DNA from: Sepiola atlantica
Taxonomy: Eukaryota > Mollusca > Cephalopoda > Sepiida > Sepiolidae
NCBI GenBank assembly: GCA_963556195.1
Contig: CAUVYP010000244.1
Location: 2,418,001 to 2,482,000 of the forward strand
Direction of reading: 5' to 3'
DNA: 64,000 bases
Part shown: positions 1 to 11,098 of the stretch, piece after piece
Layout of the letters: each line of letters starts with the position of its first letter
How positions within the stretch are numbered: the first letter of the stretch is position 1
Program-made: the position numbers and the translations under genes
The notes under the pieces: generated by a model
What the model saw: the letters and a program-made list of their open reading frames with translations, nothing else
Database searches by the model: none
Told to the model about the DNA's origin: nothing

Positions 1-123
1 ACGAAACTTTGCAGACAGTCTCGAATAGGCCTCCTCTACTGAAGTACCAAGTTTCAGAAGTGCAGCTCTTGTACTGCCGGAGATATGTCGATACAAACTG
101 AATACGCAAATCATCAACAAAAT
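1..123. repeat. Partial monomer at left edge (type E)
   Basis: Monomer positions 64-186 only. The marks cctcctctactgaag and tail caaatcatcaac assign it to type E, and the next unit begins with aatgttgat, as units after E usually do. The array therefore continues past the left edge. Confidence 0.9.
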
Positions 124-175
124 TTAGCGCGTTTTAATGTTGATATCGCTTTTGTTTATAACTTCCACATTTATT

Positions 176-192
176 CGAATTGTGCAACGAAA
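176..192 (-). other. Half-match to a CENP-B box (example)
   Basis: The reverse complement reads TTTCGTTGCACAATTCG. The first eight bases equal the start of the mammalian CENP-B box (YTTCGTTGGAARCGGGA), and the A at position 10 also fits, but the essential CGGG is absent. B, H, M and N copies have TTTCGTGG and C copies TTTCGTTGCCC. Binding by CENP-B is not expected, and a related transposase-derived protein is only speculation. Confidence 0.3.
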
Positions 193-204
193 CTTTGCAG
201 ACAG

Positions 205-219
205 TCTCGAATAGGCCTT
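205..219. other. Two-state box, alpha form (example)
   Basis: The segment reads tctcgaataggcctt. In beta monomers the same place reads tcgcggaaacacatg or tcgcggagacacatt. Length is the same and about 7 of 15 positions differ, while the flanks gcagacag and ttctactgaag are shared. Alpha types are C, D, E, G, O, P, Q and R; F, I and S have the sub-form tctcaaatagg. Confidence 0.85.
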
Positions 220-228
220 TTCTACTGA

Positions 229-261
229 AGTACCAAGTTTCAGAAGTGCAGCTCTTGTACT
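229..261. other. Dyad symmetry 1 (example), possible hairpin
   Basis: AGTAC at 229-233 and AAG at 235-237 pair with CTT at 254-256 and GTACT at 257-261, leaving one bulged base at 234 and a 16-base loop. The bulge is C in most types, A in R and T in D, while both stem arms stay intact there. C, O and I types (agcac, agcag) break the stem. Confidence 0.55.
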
Positions 262-298
262 GCCGGAGATATGTCGATACAAACTGAATACGCAAAAC

Positions 299-330
299 AT
301 CAACAAAATTTAGCGCGTTTTAAAGTTGAT
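299..330. other. Dyad symmetry 2 (example), across the monomer junction
   Basis: ATCAAC at 299-304 pairs with GTTGAT at 325-330, and AAAA at 305-308 can pair with TTTT at 318-321 with a three-base bulge. Monomers preceded by tail caaaaaaccaac have ACCAAC and lose a pair. Left-hand S copies have GTTAAT and also lose one. Confidence 0.5.
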
Positions 331-390
331 ATCGCTTTTGTTTATAACTTCCACATTTATTCGAATTGTGCCACGAAACTTTGCAGACAG

Positions 391-405
391 TCGCGGAAAC
401 ACATG
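391..405. other. Two-state box, beta form (example)
   Basis: The segment reads tcgcggaaacacatg in a B monomer, at exactly the monomer position of the alpha box 186 bases earlier. Beta types are B, H, J, K, L, M, N, T and U. The beta form adds an extra CpG (cgcg). Confidence 0.85.
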
Positions 406-495
406 TTCTACTGAAGTACCAAGTTTCAGAAGTGCAGCTCTTGTACTGCCGGAGATATGTCGATACAAACTGAATACGCAAAACATCAACAAAAT

Positions 496-3400
496 TTAGT
501 GCGTTTTAAAGTTGATATCGCTTTTGTTTATAACTTCCACATTTATTCGAATTGGGCAACGAAACTTTGCAGACACTCTCGAATAGGCTTTTTCTACTGA
601 AGCACCAAGTGTCAGAAGTGCAGCTCTTGTACTGCCGGAGATATGTCGATACAAACTGAATACGCAAAACATCAACAAAATTTAGCGCGTTTTAAAGTTG
701 ATATCGCTTTTGTTTATAACTTCCACATTTATTCGAATTGTGCAACGAAACTTTGCAGACAGTCTCGAATAGGCCTTTTCTACTTAAGTACTAAGTTTCA
801 GAAGTGCAGCTCTTGTACTACCGGAGATATGTCGATACAAACTGAATACGCAAAAAACCAACAAAATTTAGCGCGTTTTAAAGTTGATATCGCTTTTGTT
901 TATAACTTCCACATTTATTCGAATTGTGCAACGAAACTTTGCAGACAGTCTCGAATAGGCCTCCTCTACTGAAGTACCAAGTTTCAGAAGTGCAGCTCTT
1001 GTACTGCCGGAGATATGTCGATACAAACTGAATACGCAAATCATCAACAAAATTTAGCGCGTTTTAATGTTGATATCGCTTTTGTTTATAACTTCCACAT
1101 TTATTCGAATTGTGCAACGAAACTTTGCAGACAGTCTCAAATAGGCCTTTTCTACTGAAGTACCAAGTTTCAAAAGTGCAGCTCTTGTACTGCCGGAGAT
1201 ATGTCGATACAAACTGAATACGTAAAACATCAACAAAATTTAGCGCGTTTTAAAGTTGATATCGCTTTTGTTTATAACTTCCACATTTATTCGAATTGTG
1301 CAACTAAACTTTGCAGACAGTCTCGAATAGGCCTCCTCTACTGGAGTACCACGTTTCAGAAGTGCAGCTTTTGTACTGCCGGAGATATCTCGATACAAAC
1401 TGAATACGCAAAACATCAACAAAATTTAGCGCGTTTTAAAGTTTATATCGCTTTTGTTTATAACTTTCACATTTATTCGAATTGTGCCACGAAACTTTGC
1501 AGACAGTCGCGAAGACACATTTTCTACTGAAGTACCAAGTTTCAGAACGGCAGCTCTTGTACTGCCGGAGATATGTCGATACAAACTGAATACGCAAAAC
1601 ATCAACACAATTTAGCGCGTTTTAAAGTTGATATCGCTTTTGTTTATAACTTCCACATTTATTCGAATTGTGCAACGAAACTTTGCAGACAGTCTCAAAT
1701 AGGCCTTTTCTACTGAAGCAGCAAGTTTCAGAAGTGCAGCTGTTGTACTGCCGGAGATATGTCGATACAAACTGAATACGCAAAACATCAACAAAATTTA
1801 GCGCGTTTTAAAGTTGATATCGCTTTTGTTTATAACCTCCACATTTATTCGAATTGTGCAACGAAACTTTGCAGACAGTCGCGGAGACACATTTTCTACT
1901 GAAGTACCAAGTTTCAGAAGTGCAGCTCTTGTACTGCCGGAGATATGTCGATACAAACTGAATACGCAAAACATCAACAAAATTTAGCGCGTTTTAAAGT
2001 TGATATCGCTTTTGTTTATAACTTCCACATTTATTCGAATTGTGCAACGAAACTTTGCAGACAGTCGCGGAGACACATTTTCTTCTGAAGTACCAGGTTT
2101 CAGAAGTGCAGCTCTTGTACTGCCGGAGATATGTCGATACAAACTGAATACGCAAAACATCAACAAAATTTAGCGCGTTTTAAAGTTGATATCGCTTTTG
2201 TTTATAACTTCCACATTTATTCGAATTGTGCAACGAAACTTTGCAGACAGTCGCGGAGACACATGTTCTACTGAAGTACCAAGTGTCAGAAGTGCAGCTC
2301 TTGTACTGCCGGAGATATGTCGATACAAACTGAATACGCAAAACATCAACAAAATTTAGCGCGTTTTAAAGTTGATATCGCTTTTGTTTATAACTTTCAC
2401 ATTTATTCGAATTGTGCCACGAAACTTTGCAGACAGTCGCGGAGACACATTTTCTACTGAAGTACCAAGTTTCAGAAGTGCAGCTCTTGTACTACCGGAG
2501 ATATGTCGATACAAACTGAATACGCAAAAAACCAACAAAATTTAGCGCGTTTTAAAGTTGATATCGCTTTTGTTTATAACTTCCACATTTATTCGAATTG
2601 TGCAACGAAACTTTGCAGACAGTCTCGAATAGGCCTCCTCTACTGAAGTACCAAGTTTCAGAAGTGCAGCTCTTGTACTGCCGGAGATATGTCGATACAA
2701 ACTGAATACGCAAATCATCAACAAAATTTAGCGCGTTTTAATGTTGATATCGCTTTTGTTTATAACTTCCACATTTATTTGAATTGTGCCACGAAACTTT
2801 GCAGACAGTCGCGGAGACACATGTTCTACTGAAGTACCAAGTTTCAAAAGTGCAGCTCTTGTACTGCCGGAGATATGTCGATACAAACTGAATACGCAAA
2901 ACATCAACAAAATTTAGCGCGTTTTAAAGTTGATATCGCTTTTGTTTATAACTTCCACATTTATTCGAATTGTGCAACGAAACTTTGCAGACAGTCTCGA
3001 ATAGGCTTTTTCTACTGAAGCACCAAGTGTCAGAAGTGCAGCTCTTGTACTGCCGGAGATATGTCGATACAAACTGAATACGCAAAACATCAACAAAATT
3101 TAGCGCGTTTTAAAGTTGATATCGCTTTTGTTTATAACTTCCACATTTATTCGAATTGTGCAACGAAACTTTGCAGACAGTCTCGAATAGGCCTTTTCTA
3201 CTGAAGTACCAAGTTTCAGAAGTGCAGCTCTTGTACTGCCGGAGATATGTCGATACAAACTGAATACGCAAAAAACCAACAAAATTTAGCGCGTTTTAAA
3301 GTTGATATCGCTTTTGTTTATAACTTTCACATTTATTCGAATTGTGCAACGAAACTTTGCAGACGATCTCGAATAGGCCTCCTCTACTGAAGTACCAAGT

Positions 3401-4215
3401 TTCAGAAGTGCAGCTCTTGTACTGCCGGAGATATGTCGATACAAACTGAATACGCAAATCATCAACAAAATTTAGCGCGTTTTAATGTTGATATCGCTTT
3501 TGTTTATAACTTCCACATTTATTCGAATTGTGCAACGAAACTTTGCAGACAGTCTCGAATAGGCCTTTTCTACTGAAGTACAAAGTTTCAGAAGTGCAGC
3601 TCTTGTACTGCCGGAGATATGTCGATACAAACTGAATACGCAAAACATCAACAAAATTTAGCGCGTTTTAATGTTAATATCGCTTTTGTTTATAACTTCC
3701 ACATTTATTCGAATTGTGCAACGAAACTTTGCAGACAGTCTCAAATAGGCCTTTTCTACTGAAGTACCAAGTTTCAGAAGTGCAGCTCTTGTACTGCCGG
3801 AGATATGTCGATACAAACTGAATACGCAAAACATCAACAAAATTTAGCGCGTTTTAAAGTTGATATCGCTTTTGTTTATAACTTCCACATTTATTCGAAT
3901 TGTGCAACGAAACTTTGCAGACAGTCGCGGAGACACATTTTCTACTGAAGTACCAAGGTTCAGAAGTGCAGCTCTTGTACTGCCGGAGATATGTCGATAC
4001 AAACTGAATACGCAAAACATCAACAAAATTTAGCGCGTTTTAAAGTTGATATCGCTTTTGTTTATAACTTCCACATTTATTCGAATTGTGCAACGAAACT
4101 TTGCAGACAGTCGCGGAAACACATGTTCTACTGTAGTACCAAGTTTCAGAAGTGCAGCTCTTGTACTGCCGGAGATATGTCGATACAAACTGAATACGCA
4201 AAACATCAACAAAAT
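496..4215. repeat. 20-monomer string C-D-E-F-G-H-I-J-K-L-M-E-N-O-P-Q-R-S-T-U
   Basis: Twenty complete monomers (3,720 bp) in which almost every type appears once, with E twice. It is the only place where the E-to-M run and the N-to-U run are joined, by M-E-N at 2356-2913. The G, H and I copies here carry private changes, for example atctcgata at 1386-1395 and gtttatatcg at 1441-1450, so this is not a fresh copy of the region 3 units. It may be near the ancestral HOR, with later blocks as deletion derivatives. That is an inference from order alone. Confidence 0.8.
3100..3285. repeat. Representative monomer (type P)
   Basis: This unit matches the by-eye consensus except for its tail, caaaaaaccaac where most types have caaaacatcaac. 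Landmarks by monomer position: TTAGCGCG at 1-8; GTTGATATCG with an EcoRV site near 16-25; the palindrome ATTCGAAT near 50-57; a TTTCGTTG motif on the minus strand near 62-69; a two-state box near 82-96; inverted repeat AGTAC/GTACT near 106-138; GCCGGAGATATGTCGATA near 139-156. The consensus has 70 G+C of 186 bases (37.6%) and 9 CpG, counted by hand. Lengths divisible by three keep reading frames in phase between monomers, which explains the recurring 60-codon minus-strand and 109-codon plus-strand open frames. They have no upstream signals, and several begin only at TTG. Confidence 0.95.
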
Positions 4216-6075
4216 TTAGTGCGTTTTAAAGTTGATATCGCTTTTGTTTATAACTTCCACATTTATTCGAATTGGGCAACGAAACTTTGCAGACACTCTC
4301 GAATAGGCCTTTTCTACTGAAGCACCAAGTGTCAGAAGTGCAGCTCTTGTACTGCCGGAGATATGTCGATACAAACTGAATACGCAAATCATCAACAAAA
4401 TTTAGCGCGTTTTAATGTTGATATCGCTTTTGTTTATAACTTCCACATTTATTCGAATTGTGCAACGAAACTTTGCAGACAGTCTCAAATAGGCCTTTTC
4501 TACTGAAGTACCAAGTTTCAGAAGTGCAGCTCTTGTACTGCCGGAGATATGTCGATACAAACTGAATACGTAAAACATCAACAAAATTTAGCGCGTTTTA
4601 AAGTTGATATCGCTTTTGTTTATAACTTCCACATTTATTCGAATTGTGCAACGAAACTTTGCAGACAGTCTCGAATAGGCCTCCTCTACTGGAGTACCAA
4701 GTTTCAGAAGTGCAGCTCTTGTACTGCCGGAGATATGTCGATACAAACTGAATACGCAAAACATCAACAAAATTTAGCGCGTTTTAAAGTTGATATCGCT
4801 TTTGTTTATAACTTTCACATTTATTCGAATTGTGCCACGAAACTTTGCAGACAGTCGCGGAGACACATTTTCTACTGAAGTACCAAGTTTCAGAAGTGCA
4901 GCTCTTGTACTGCCGGAGATATGTCGATACAAACTGAATACGCAAAACATCAACAAAATTTAGCGCGTTTTAAAGTTGATATCGCTTTTGTTTATAACTT
5001 CCACATTTATTCGAATTGTGCAACGAAACTTTGCAGACAGTCTCAAATAGGCCTTTTCTACTGAAGCAGCAAGTTTCAGAAGTGCAGCTCTTGTACTGCC
5101 GGAGATATGTCGATACAAACTGAATACGCAAAACATCAACAAAATTTAGCGCGTTTTAAAGTTGATATCGCTTTTGTTTATAACTTCCCCATTTATTCGA
5201 ATTGTGCAACGAAACTTTGCAGACAGTCGCGGAGACACATTTTCTACTGAAGTACCAAGGTTCAGAAGTGCAGCTCTTGTACTGCCGGAGATATGTCGAT
5301 ACAAACTGAATACGCAAAACATCAACAAAATTTAGCGCGTTTTAAAGTTGATATCGCTTTTGTTTATAACTTCCACATTTATTCGAATTGTGCAACGAAA
5401 CTTTGCAGACAGTCTCGAATAGGCCTTTTCTACTGAAGTACCAAGTTTCAGAAGTGCAGCTCTTGTACTGCCGGAGATATGTCGATACAAACTGAATACG
5501 CAAAAAACCAACAAAATTTAGCGCGTTTTAAAGTTGATATCGCTTTTGTTTATAACTTCCACATTTATTCGAATTGTGCAACGAAACTTTGCAGACAGTC
5601 TCGAATAGGCCTCCTCTACTGAAGTACCAAGTTTCAGAAGTGCAGCTCTTGTACTGCCGGAGATATGTCGATACAAACTGAATACGCAAAACATCAACAA
5701 AATTTAGCGCGTTTTAAAGTTGATATCGCTTTTGTTTATAACTTCCACATTTATTCGAATTGTGCCACGAAACTTTGCAGACAGTCGCGGAAACACATGT
5801 TCTACTGAAGTACCAAGTTTCAGAAGTGCAGCTCTTGTACTGCCGGAGATATGTCGATACAAACTGAATACGCAAAACATCAACAAAATTTAGTGCGTTT
5901 TAAAGTTGATATCGCTTTTGTTTATAACTTCCACATTTATTCGAATTGTGCAACGAAACTTTGCAGACAGTCGCGGAGACACATCTTCTCTTGAAGTACC
6001 AAGTTTCAGAAGTGCAGCTCTTGGACTGCCGGAGATATGTCGATACAAACTGAATACGCAAAACATCAACAAAAT
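4216..6075. repeat. 10-monomer block C-F-G-H-I-J-P-E-B-(J/K-like)
   Basis: Ten monomers, 1,860 bp. U-to-C then C-to-F joins replace the D-E steps of the 496-4215 string. The last unit, 5890-6075, is degenerate: it starts ttagtgcg as a unit after B or U does, then has a beta box ending catcttctcttgaag and cttggactgcc. It reads like a J or K copy fused to a post-B start and carrying several private changes. Confidence 0.8.
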
Positions 6076-9000
6076 TTAGCGCGTTTTAAAGTTGATATCG
6101 CTTTTGTTTATAACTTCCACATTTATTCGAATTGTGCAACGAAACTTTGCAGACAGTCTCGAATAGGCCTTTTCTACTTAAGTACTAAGTTTCAGAAGTG
6201 CAGCTCTTGTACTACCGGAGATATGTCGATACAAACTGAATACGCAAAAAACCAACAAAATTTAGCGCGTTTTAAAGTTGATATCGCTTTTGTTTATAAC
6301 TTCCACATTTATTCGAATTGTGCAACGAAACTTTGCAGACAGTCTCGAATAGGCCTCCTCTACTGAAGTACCAAGTTTCAGAAGTGCAGCTCTTGTACTG
6401 CCGGAGATATGTCGATACAAACTGAATACGCAAATCATCAACAAAATTTAGCGCGTTTTAATGTTGATATCGCTTTTGTTTATAACTTCCACATTTATTC
6501 GAATTGTGCAACGAAACTTTGCAGACAGTCGCGGAGACACATGTTCTACTAAAGTACCAAGTTTCAAAAGTGCAGCTCTTGTACTGCCGGAGATATGTCG
6601 ATACAAACTGAATACGCAAAACATCAACACAATTTAGCGCGTTTTAAAGTTGATATCGCTTTTGTTTATAACTTCCACATTTATTCGAATTGTGCAACGA
6701 AACTTTGCAGACAGTCTCGAATAGGCCTTTTCTACTGAAGCACCAAGTGTCAGAAGTGCAGCTCTTGTACTGCCGGAGATATGTCGATACAAACTGAATA
6801 CGCAAAACATCAACAAAATTTAGCGCGTTTTAAAGTTGATATCGCTTTTGTTTATAACTTTCACATTTATTCGAATTGTGCAACGAAACTTTGCAGACAG
6901 TCTCGAATAGGCCTCCTCTACTGAAGTACCAAGTTTCATAAGTGCAGCTCTTGTACTGCCGGAGATATGTCGATACAAACTGAATACGCAAATCATCAAC
7001 AAAATTTAGCGCGTTTTAATGTTGATATCGCTTTTGTTTATAACTTCCACATTTATTCGAATTGTGCAACGAAACTTTGCAGACAGTCTCGAATAGGCCT
7101 TTTCTACTGAAGTACAAAGTTTCAGAAGTGCAGCTCTTGTACTGCCGGAGATATGTCGATACAAACTGAATACGCAAAACATCAACAAAATTTAGCGCGT
7201 TTTAATGTTAATATCGCTTTTGTTTATAACTTCCACATTTATTCGAATTGTGCAACGAAACTTTGCAGACAGTCTCAAATAGGCCTTTTCTACTGAAGTA
7301 CCAAGTTTCAGAAGTGCAGCTCTTGTACTGCCGGAGATATGTCGATACAAACTGAATACGCAAAACATCAACAAAATTTAGCGCGTTTTAAAGTTGATAT
7401 CGCTTTTGTTTATAACTTCCACATTTATTCGAATTGGGCAACGAAACTTTGCAGACACTCTCGAATAGGCCTTTTCTACTGAAGCACCAAGTGTCAGAAG
7501 TGCAGCTCTTGTACTGCCGGAGATATGTCGATACAAACTGAATACGCAAATCATCAACAAAATTTAGCGCGTTTTAATGTTGATATCGCTTTTGTTTATA
7601 ACTTCCACATTTATTCGAATTGTGCAACGAAACTTTGCAGACAGTCTCAAATAGGCCTTTTCTACTGAAGTACCAAGTTTCAGAAGTGCAGCTCTTGTAC
7701 TGCCGGAGATATGCCGATACAAACTGAATACGTAAAACATCAACAAAATTTAGCGCGTTTTAAAGTTGATATCGCTTTTGTTTATAACTTCTAAATTTAT
7801 TCGAATTGTGCAACGAAACTTTGCAGACAGTCTCGAATAGGCCTCCTCTACTGGAGTACCAAGTTTCAGAAGTGCAGCTCTTGTACTGCCGGAGATATGT
7901 CGATACAAACTGAATACGCAAAACATCAACAAAATTTAGCGCGTTTTAAAGTTGATATCGCTTTTGTTTATAACTTTCACATTTATTCGAATTGTGCCAC
8001 GAAACTTTGCAGACAGTCGCGGAGACACATTTTCTACTGAAGTACCAAGTTTCAGAAGTGCAGCTCTTGTACTGCCGGAGATATGTCGATACAAACTGAA
8101 TACGCAAAACATCAACAAAATTTAGCGCGTTTTAAAGTTGATATCGCTTTTGTTTATAACTTCCACATTTATTCGAATTGTGCAACGAAACTTTGCAGAC
8201 AGTCTCAAATAGGCCTTTTCTACTGAAGCAGCAAGTTTCAGAAGTGCAGCTCTTGTACTGCCGGAGATATGTCGATACAAACTGAATACGCAAATCATCA
8301 ACAAAATTTAGCGCGTTTTAAAGTTGATATCGCTTTTGTTTATAACTTCCACATTTATTCGAATTGGGCAACGAAACTTTGCAGACACTCTCGAATAGGC
8401 CTTTTCTACTGAAGCACCAAGTGTCAGAAGTGCAGCTCTTGTACTGCCGGAGATATGTCGATACAAACTGAATACGCAAAACATCAACAAAATTTAGCGC
8501 GTTTTAAAGTAGATATCGCTTTTGTTTATAACTTCCACATTTATTCGAATTGTGCAACGAAACTTTGCAGACAGTCTCGAATAGGCCTCCTCTACTGAAG
8601 TACCAAGTTTCAGAAGTGCAGCTCTTGTACTGCCGGAGATATGTCGATACAAACTGAATACGCAAATCATCAACAAAATTTAGCGCGTTTTAATGTTGAT
8701 ATCGCTTTTGTTTATAACTTCCATATTTATTCGAATTGTGCAACGAAACTTTGCAGACAGTCTCGAATAGGCCTTTTCTACTGAAGTACAAAGTTTCAGA
8801 AGTGCAGCTCTTGTACTGCCGGAGATATGTCGATACAAACTGAATACGCAAAACATCAACAAAATTTAGCGCGTTTTAAAGTTGATATCGCTTTTGTTTA
8901 TAACTTCCACATTTATTCGAATTGTGCCACGAAACTTTGCAGACAGTCGCGGAAACACATGTTCTACTGAAGTACCAAGTTTCAGAAGTGCAGCTCTTGT

Positions 9001-9237
9001 ACTGCCGGAGATATGTCGATACAAACTGAATACGCAAAACATCAACAAAATTTAGTGCGTTTTAAAGTTGATATCGCTTTTGTTTATAACTTCCACATTT
9101 ATTCGAATTGGGCAACGAAACTTTGCAGACACTCTCGAATAGGCCTTTTCTACTGAAGCACCAAGTGTCAGAAGTGCAGCTCTTGTACTGCCGGAGATAT
9201 GTCGATACAAACTGAATACGCAAAACATCAACAAAAT
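6076..9237. repeat. 17-monomer block D-E-N-O-Q-R-S-C-F-G-H-I-C-E-R-B-C
   Basis: Seventeen monomers, 3,162 bp. Compared with the 20-type string it lacks P between O and Q, and T-U between S and C. The joins O-Q, S-C, I-C and C-E are rare or unique here, so this block looks like a product of several in-register deletions. G at 7750 carries acttctaaattt, a two-base change shared only with G at 16488, which ties this C-F-G-H-I run to the one at 16116. Confidence 0.8.
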
Positions 9238-11075
9238 TTAGCGCGTTTTAAAGTTGATATCGCTTTTGTTTATAACTTCCACATTTATTCGAATTGTGCA
9301 ACGAAACTTTGCAGACAGTCTCGAATAGGCCTTTTCTACTTAAGTACTAAGTTTCAGAAGTGCAGCTCTTGTACTACCGGAGATATGTCGATACAAACTG
9401 AATACGCAAAAAACCAACACAATTTAGCGCGTTTTAAAGTTGATATCGCTTTTGTTTATAACTTCCACATTTATTCGAATTGTGCAACGAAACTTTGCAG
9501 ACAGTCTCGAATAGGCCTCCTCTACTGAAGTACCAAGTTTCAGAAGTGCAGCTCTTGTACTGCCGGAGATATGTCGATACAAACTGAATACGCAAAACAT
9601 CAACAAAATTTAGCGCGTTTTAATGTTGATATCGCTTTTGTTTATAACTTCCACATTTATTCGAATTGTGCCACGAAACTTTGCAGACAGTCGCGGAGAC
9701 ACATGTTCTACTGAAGTACCAAGTTTCAAAAGTGCAGCTCTTGTACTGCCGGAGATATGTCGATACAAACTGAATACGCAAAACATCAACAAAATTTAGC
9801 GCGTTTTAAAGTTGATATCGCTTTTGTTTATAACTTCCACATTTATTCGAATTGTGCAACGAAACTTTGCAGACAGTCTCGAATAGGCCTTTTCTACTGA
9901 AGCACCTAGTGTCAGAAGTGCAGCTCTTGTACTGCCGGAGATATGTCGATACAAACTGAATACGCAAAACATCAACAAAATTTAGCGCGTTTTAAAGTTG
10001 ATATCGCTTTTGTTTATAACTTCCACATTTATTCGAATTGTGCAACGAAACTTTGCAGACAGTCTCGAATAGGCCTTTTCTACTGAAGTACCAAGTTTCA
10101 GAAGTGCAGCTCTTGTACTGCCGGAGATATGTCGATACAAACTGAATACGCAAAAAACCAACAAAATTTAGCGCGTTTTAAAGTTGATATCGCTTTTGTT
10201 TATAACTTTCACATTTATTCGAATTGTGCAACGAAACTTTGCAGACAGTCTCGAATAGGCCTCCTCTACTGAAGTACCAAGTTTCAGAAGTGCAGCTCTT
10301 GTACTGCCGGAGATATGTCGATACAAACTGAATACGCAAAACATCAACAAAATTTAGCGCGTTTTAAAGTTGATATCGCTTTTGTTTATAACTTCCACAT
10401 TTATTCGAATTGTGCCACGAAACTTTGCAGACAGTCGCGGAAACACATGTTCTACTGAAGTACCAAGTTTCAGAAGTGCAGCTCTTGTACTGCCGGAGAT
10501 ATGTCGATACAAACTGAATACGCAAAACATCAACAAAATTTAGTGCGTTTTAAAGTTGATATCGCTTTAGTTTATAACTTCCACATTTATTCGAATTGTG
10601 CAACGAAACTTTGCAGACAGTCTCGAATAGGCCTTTTCTACTGAAGTACCAAGTTTCAGAAGTGCAGCTCTTGTACTGCCGGAGATATGTCGATACAAAC
10701 TGAATACGCAAAAAACCAACAAAATTTAGCGCGTTTTAAAGTTGATATCGCTTTTGTTTATAACTTTCACATTTATTCGAATTGTGCAACGAAACTTTGC
10801 AGACAGTCTCGAATAGGCCTCCTCTACTGAAGTACCAAGTTTCAGAAGTGCAGCTCTTGTACTGCCGGAGATATGTCGATACAAACTGAATACGCAAATC
10901 ATCAACAAAATTTAGCGCGTTTTAATGTTGATATCGCTTTTGTTTATAACTTCCACATTTATTCGAATTGTGCAACGAAACTTTGCAGACAGTCTCGAAT
11001 AGGCCTTTTCTACTGAAGTACAAAGTTTCAGAAGTGCAGCTCTTGTACTGCCGGAGATATGTCGATACAAACTGA

Positions 11076-11098
11076 ATACGCAAATTCAACAAAATTTA
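11076..11098. other. 2-bp deletion in an R monomer
   Basis: The tail reads cgcaaattcaac where the parent form is cgcaaatcatcaac. This shifts all later monomer starts by two bases and breaks the periodic reading frames. It is one of only six length changes in the window. Confidence 0.9.

Larger units (their letters stand above)
124..495. repeat. Monomers R-like and B
   Basis: The unit at 124 has the aatgttgat start and alpha box of type R but accaag in place of acaaag. The unit at 310 is a B with the beta box and gccacg. R-B-C is a recurring order, also seen at 8680, 12770, 17418, 18720, 23928 and 39552. Confidence 0.85.

Noticed and set aside
171..180. RNA polymerase III B-box-like ATTCGAATT with an upstream TAGC
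   Set aside because: It misses conserved B-box positions at both ends, the upstream sequence does not match an A box beyond TAGC, and no T-run terminator follows at a suitable distance.
124..306. 60-codon minus-strand open frame recurring once per monomer
   Set aside because: It repeats in nearly all 343 monomers because 186 is divisible by three and this frame has one TAA. It begins at TTG, has no promoter or ribosome-binding context, and several copies are broken by single-base changes or deletions with no sign of selection.
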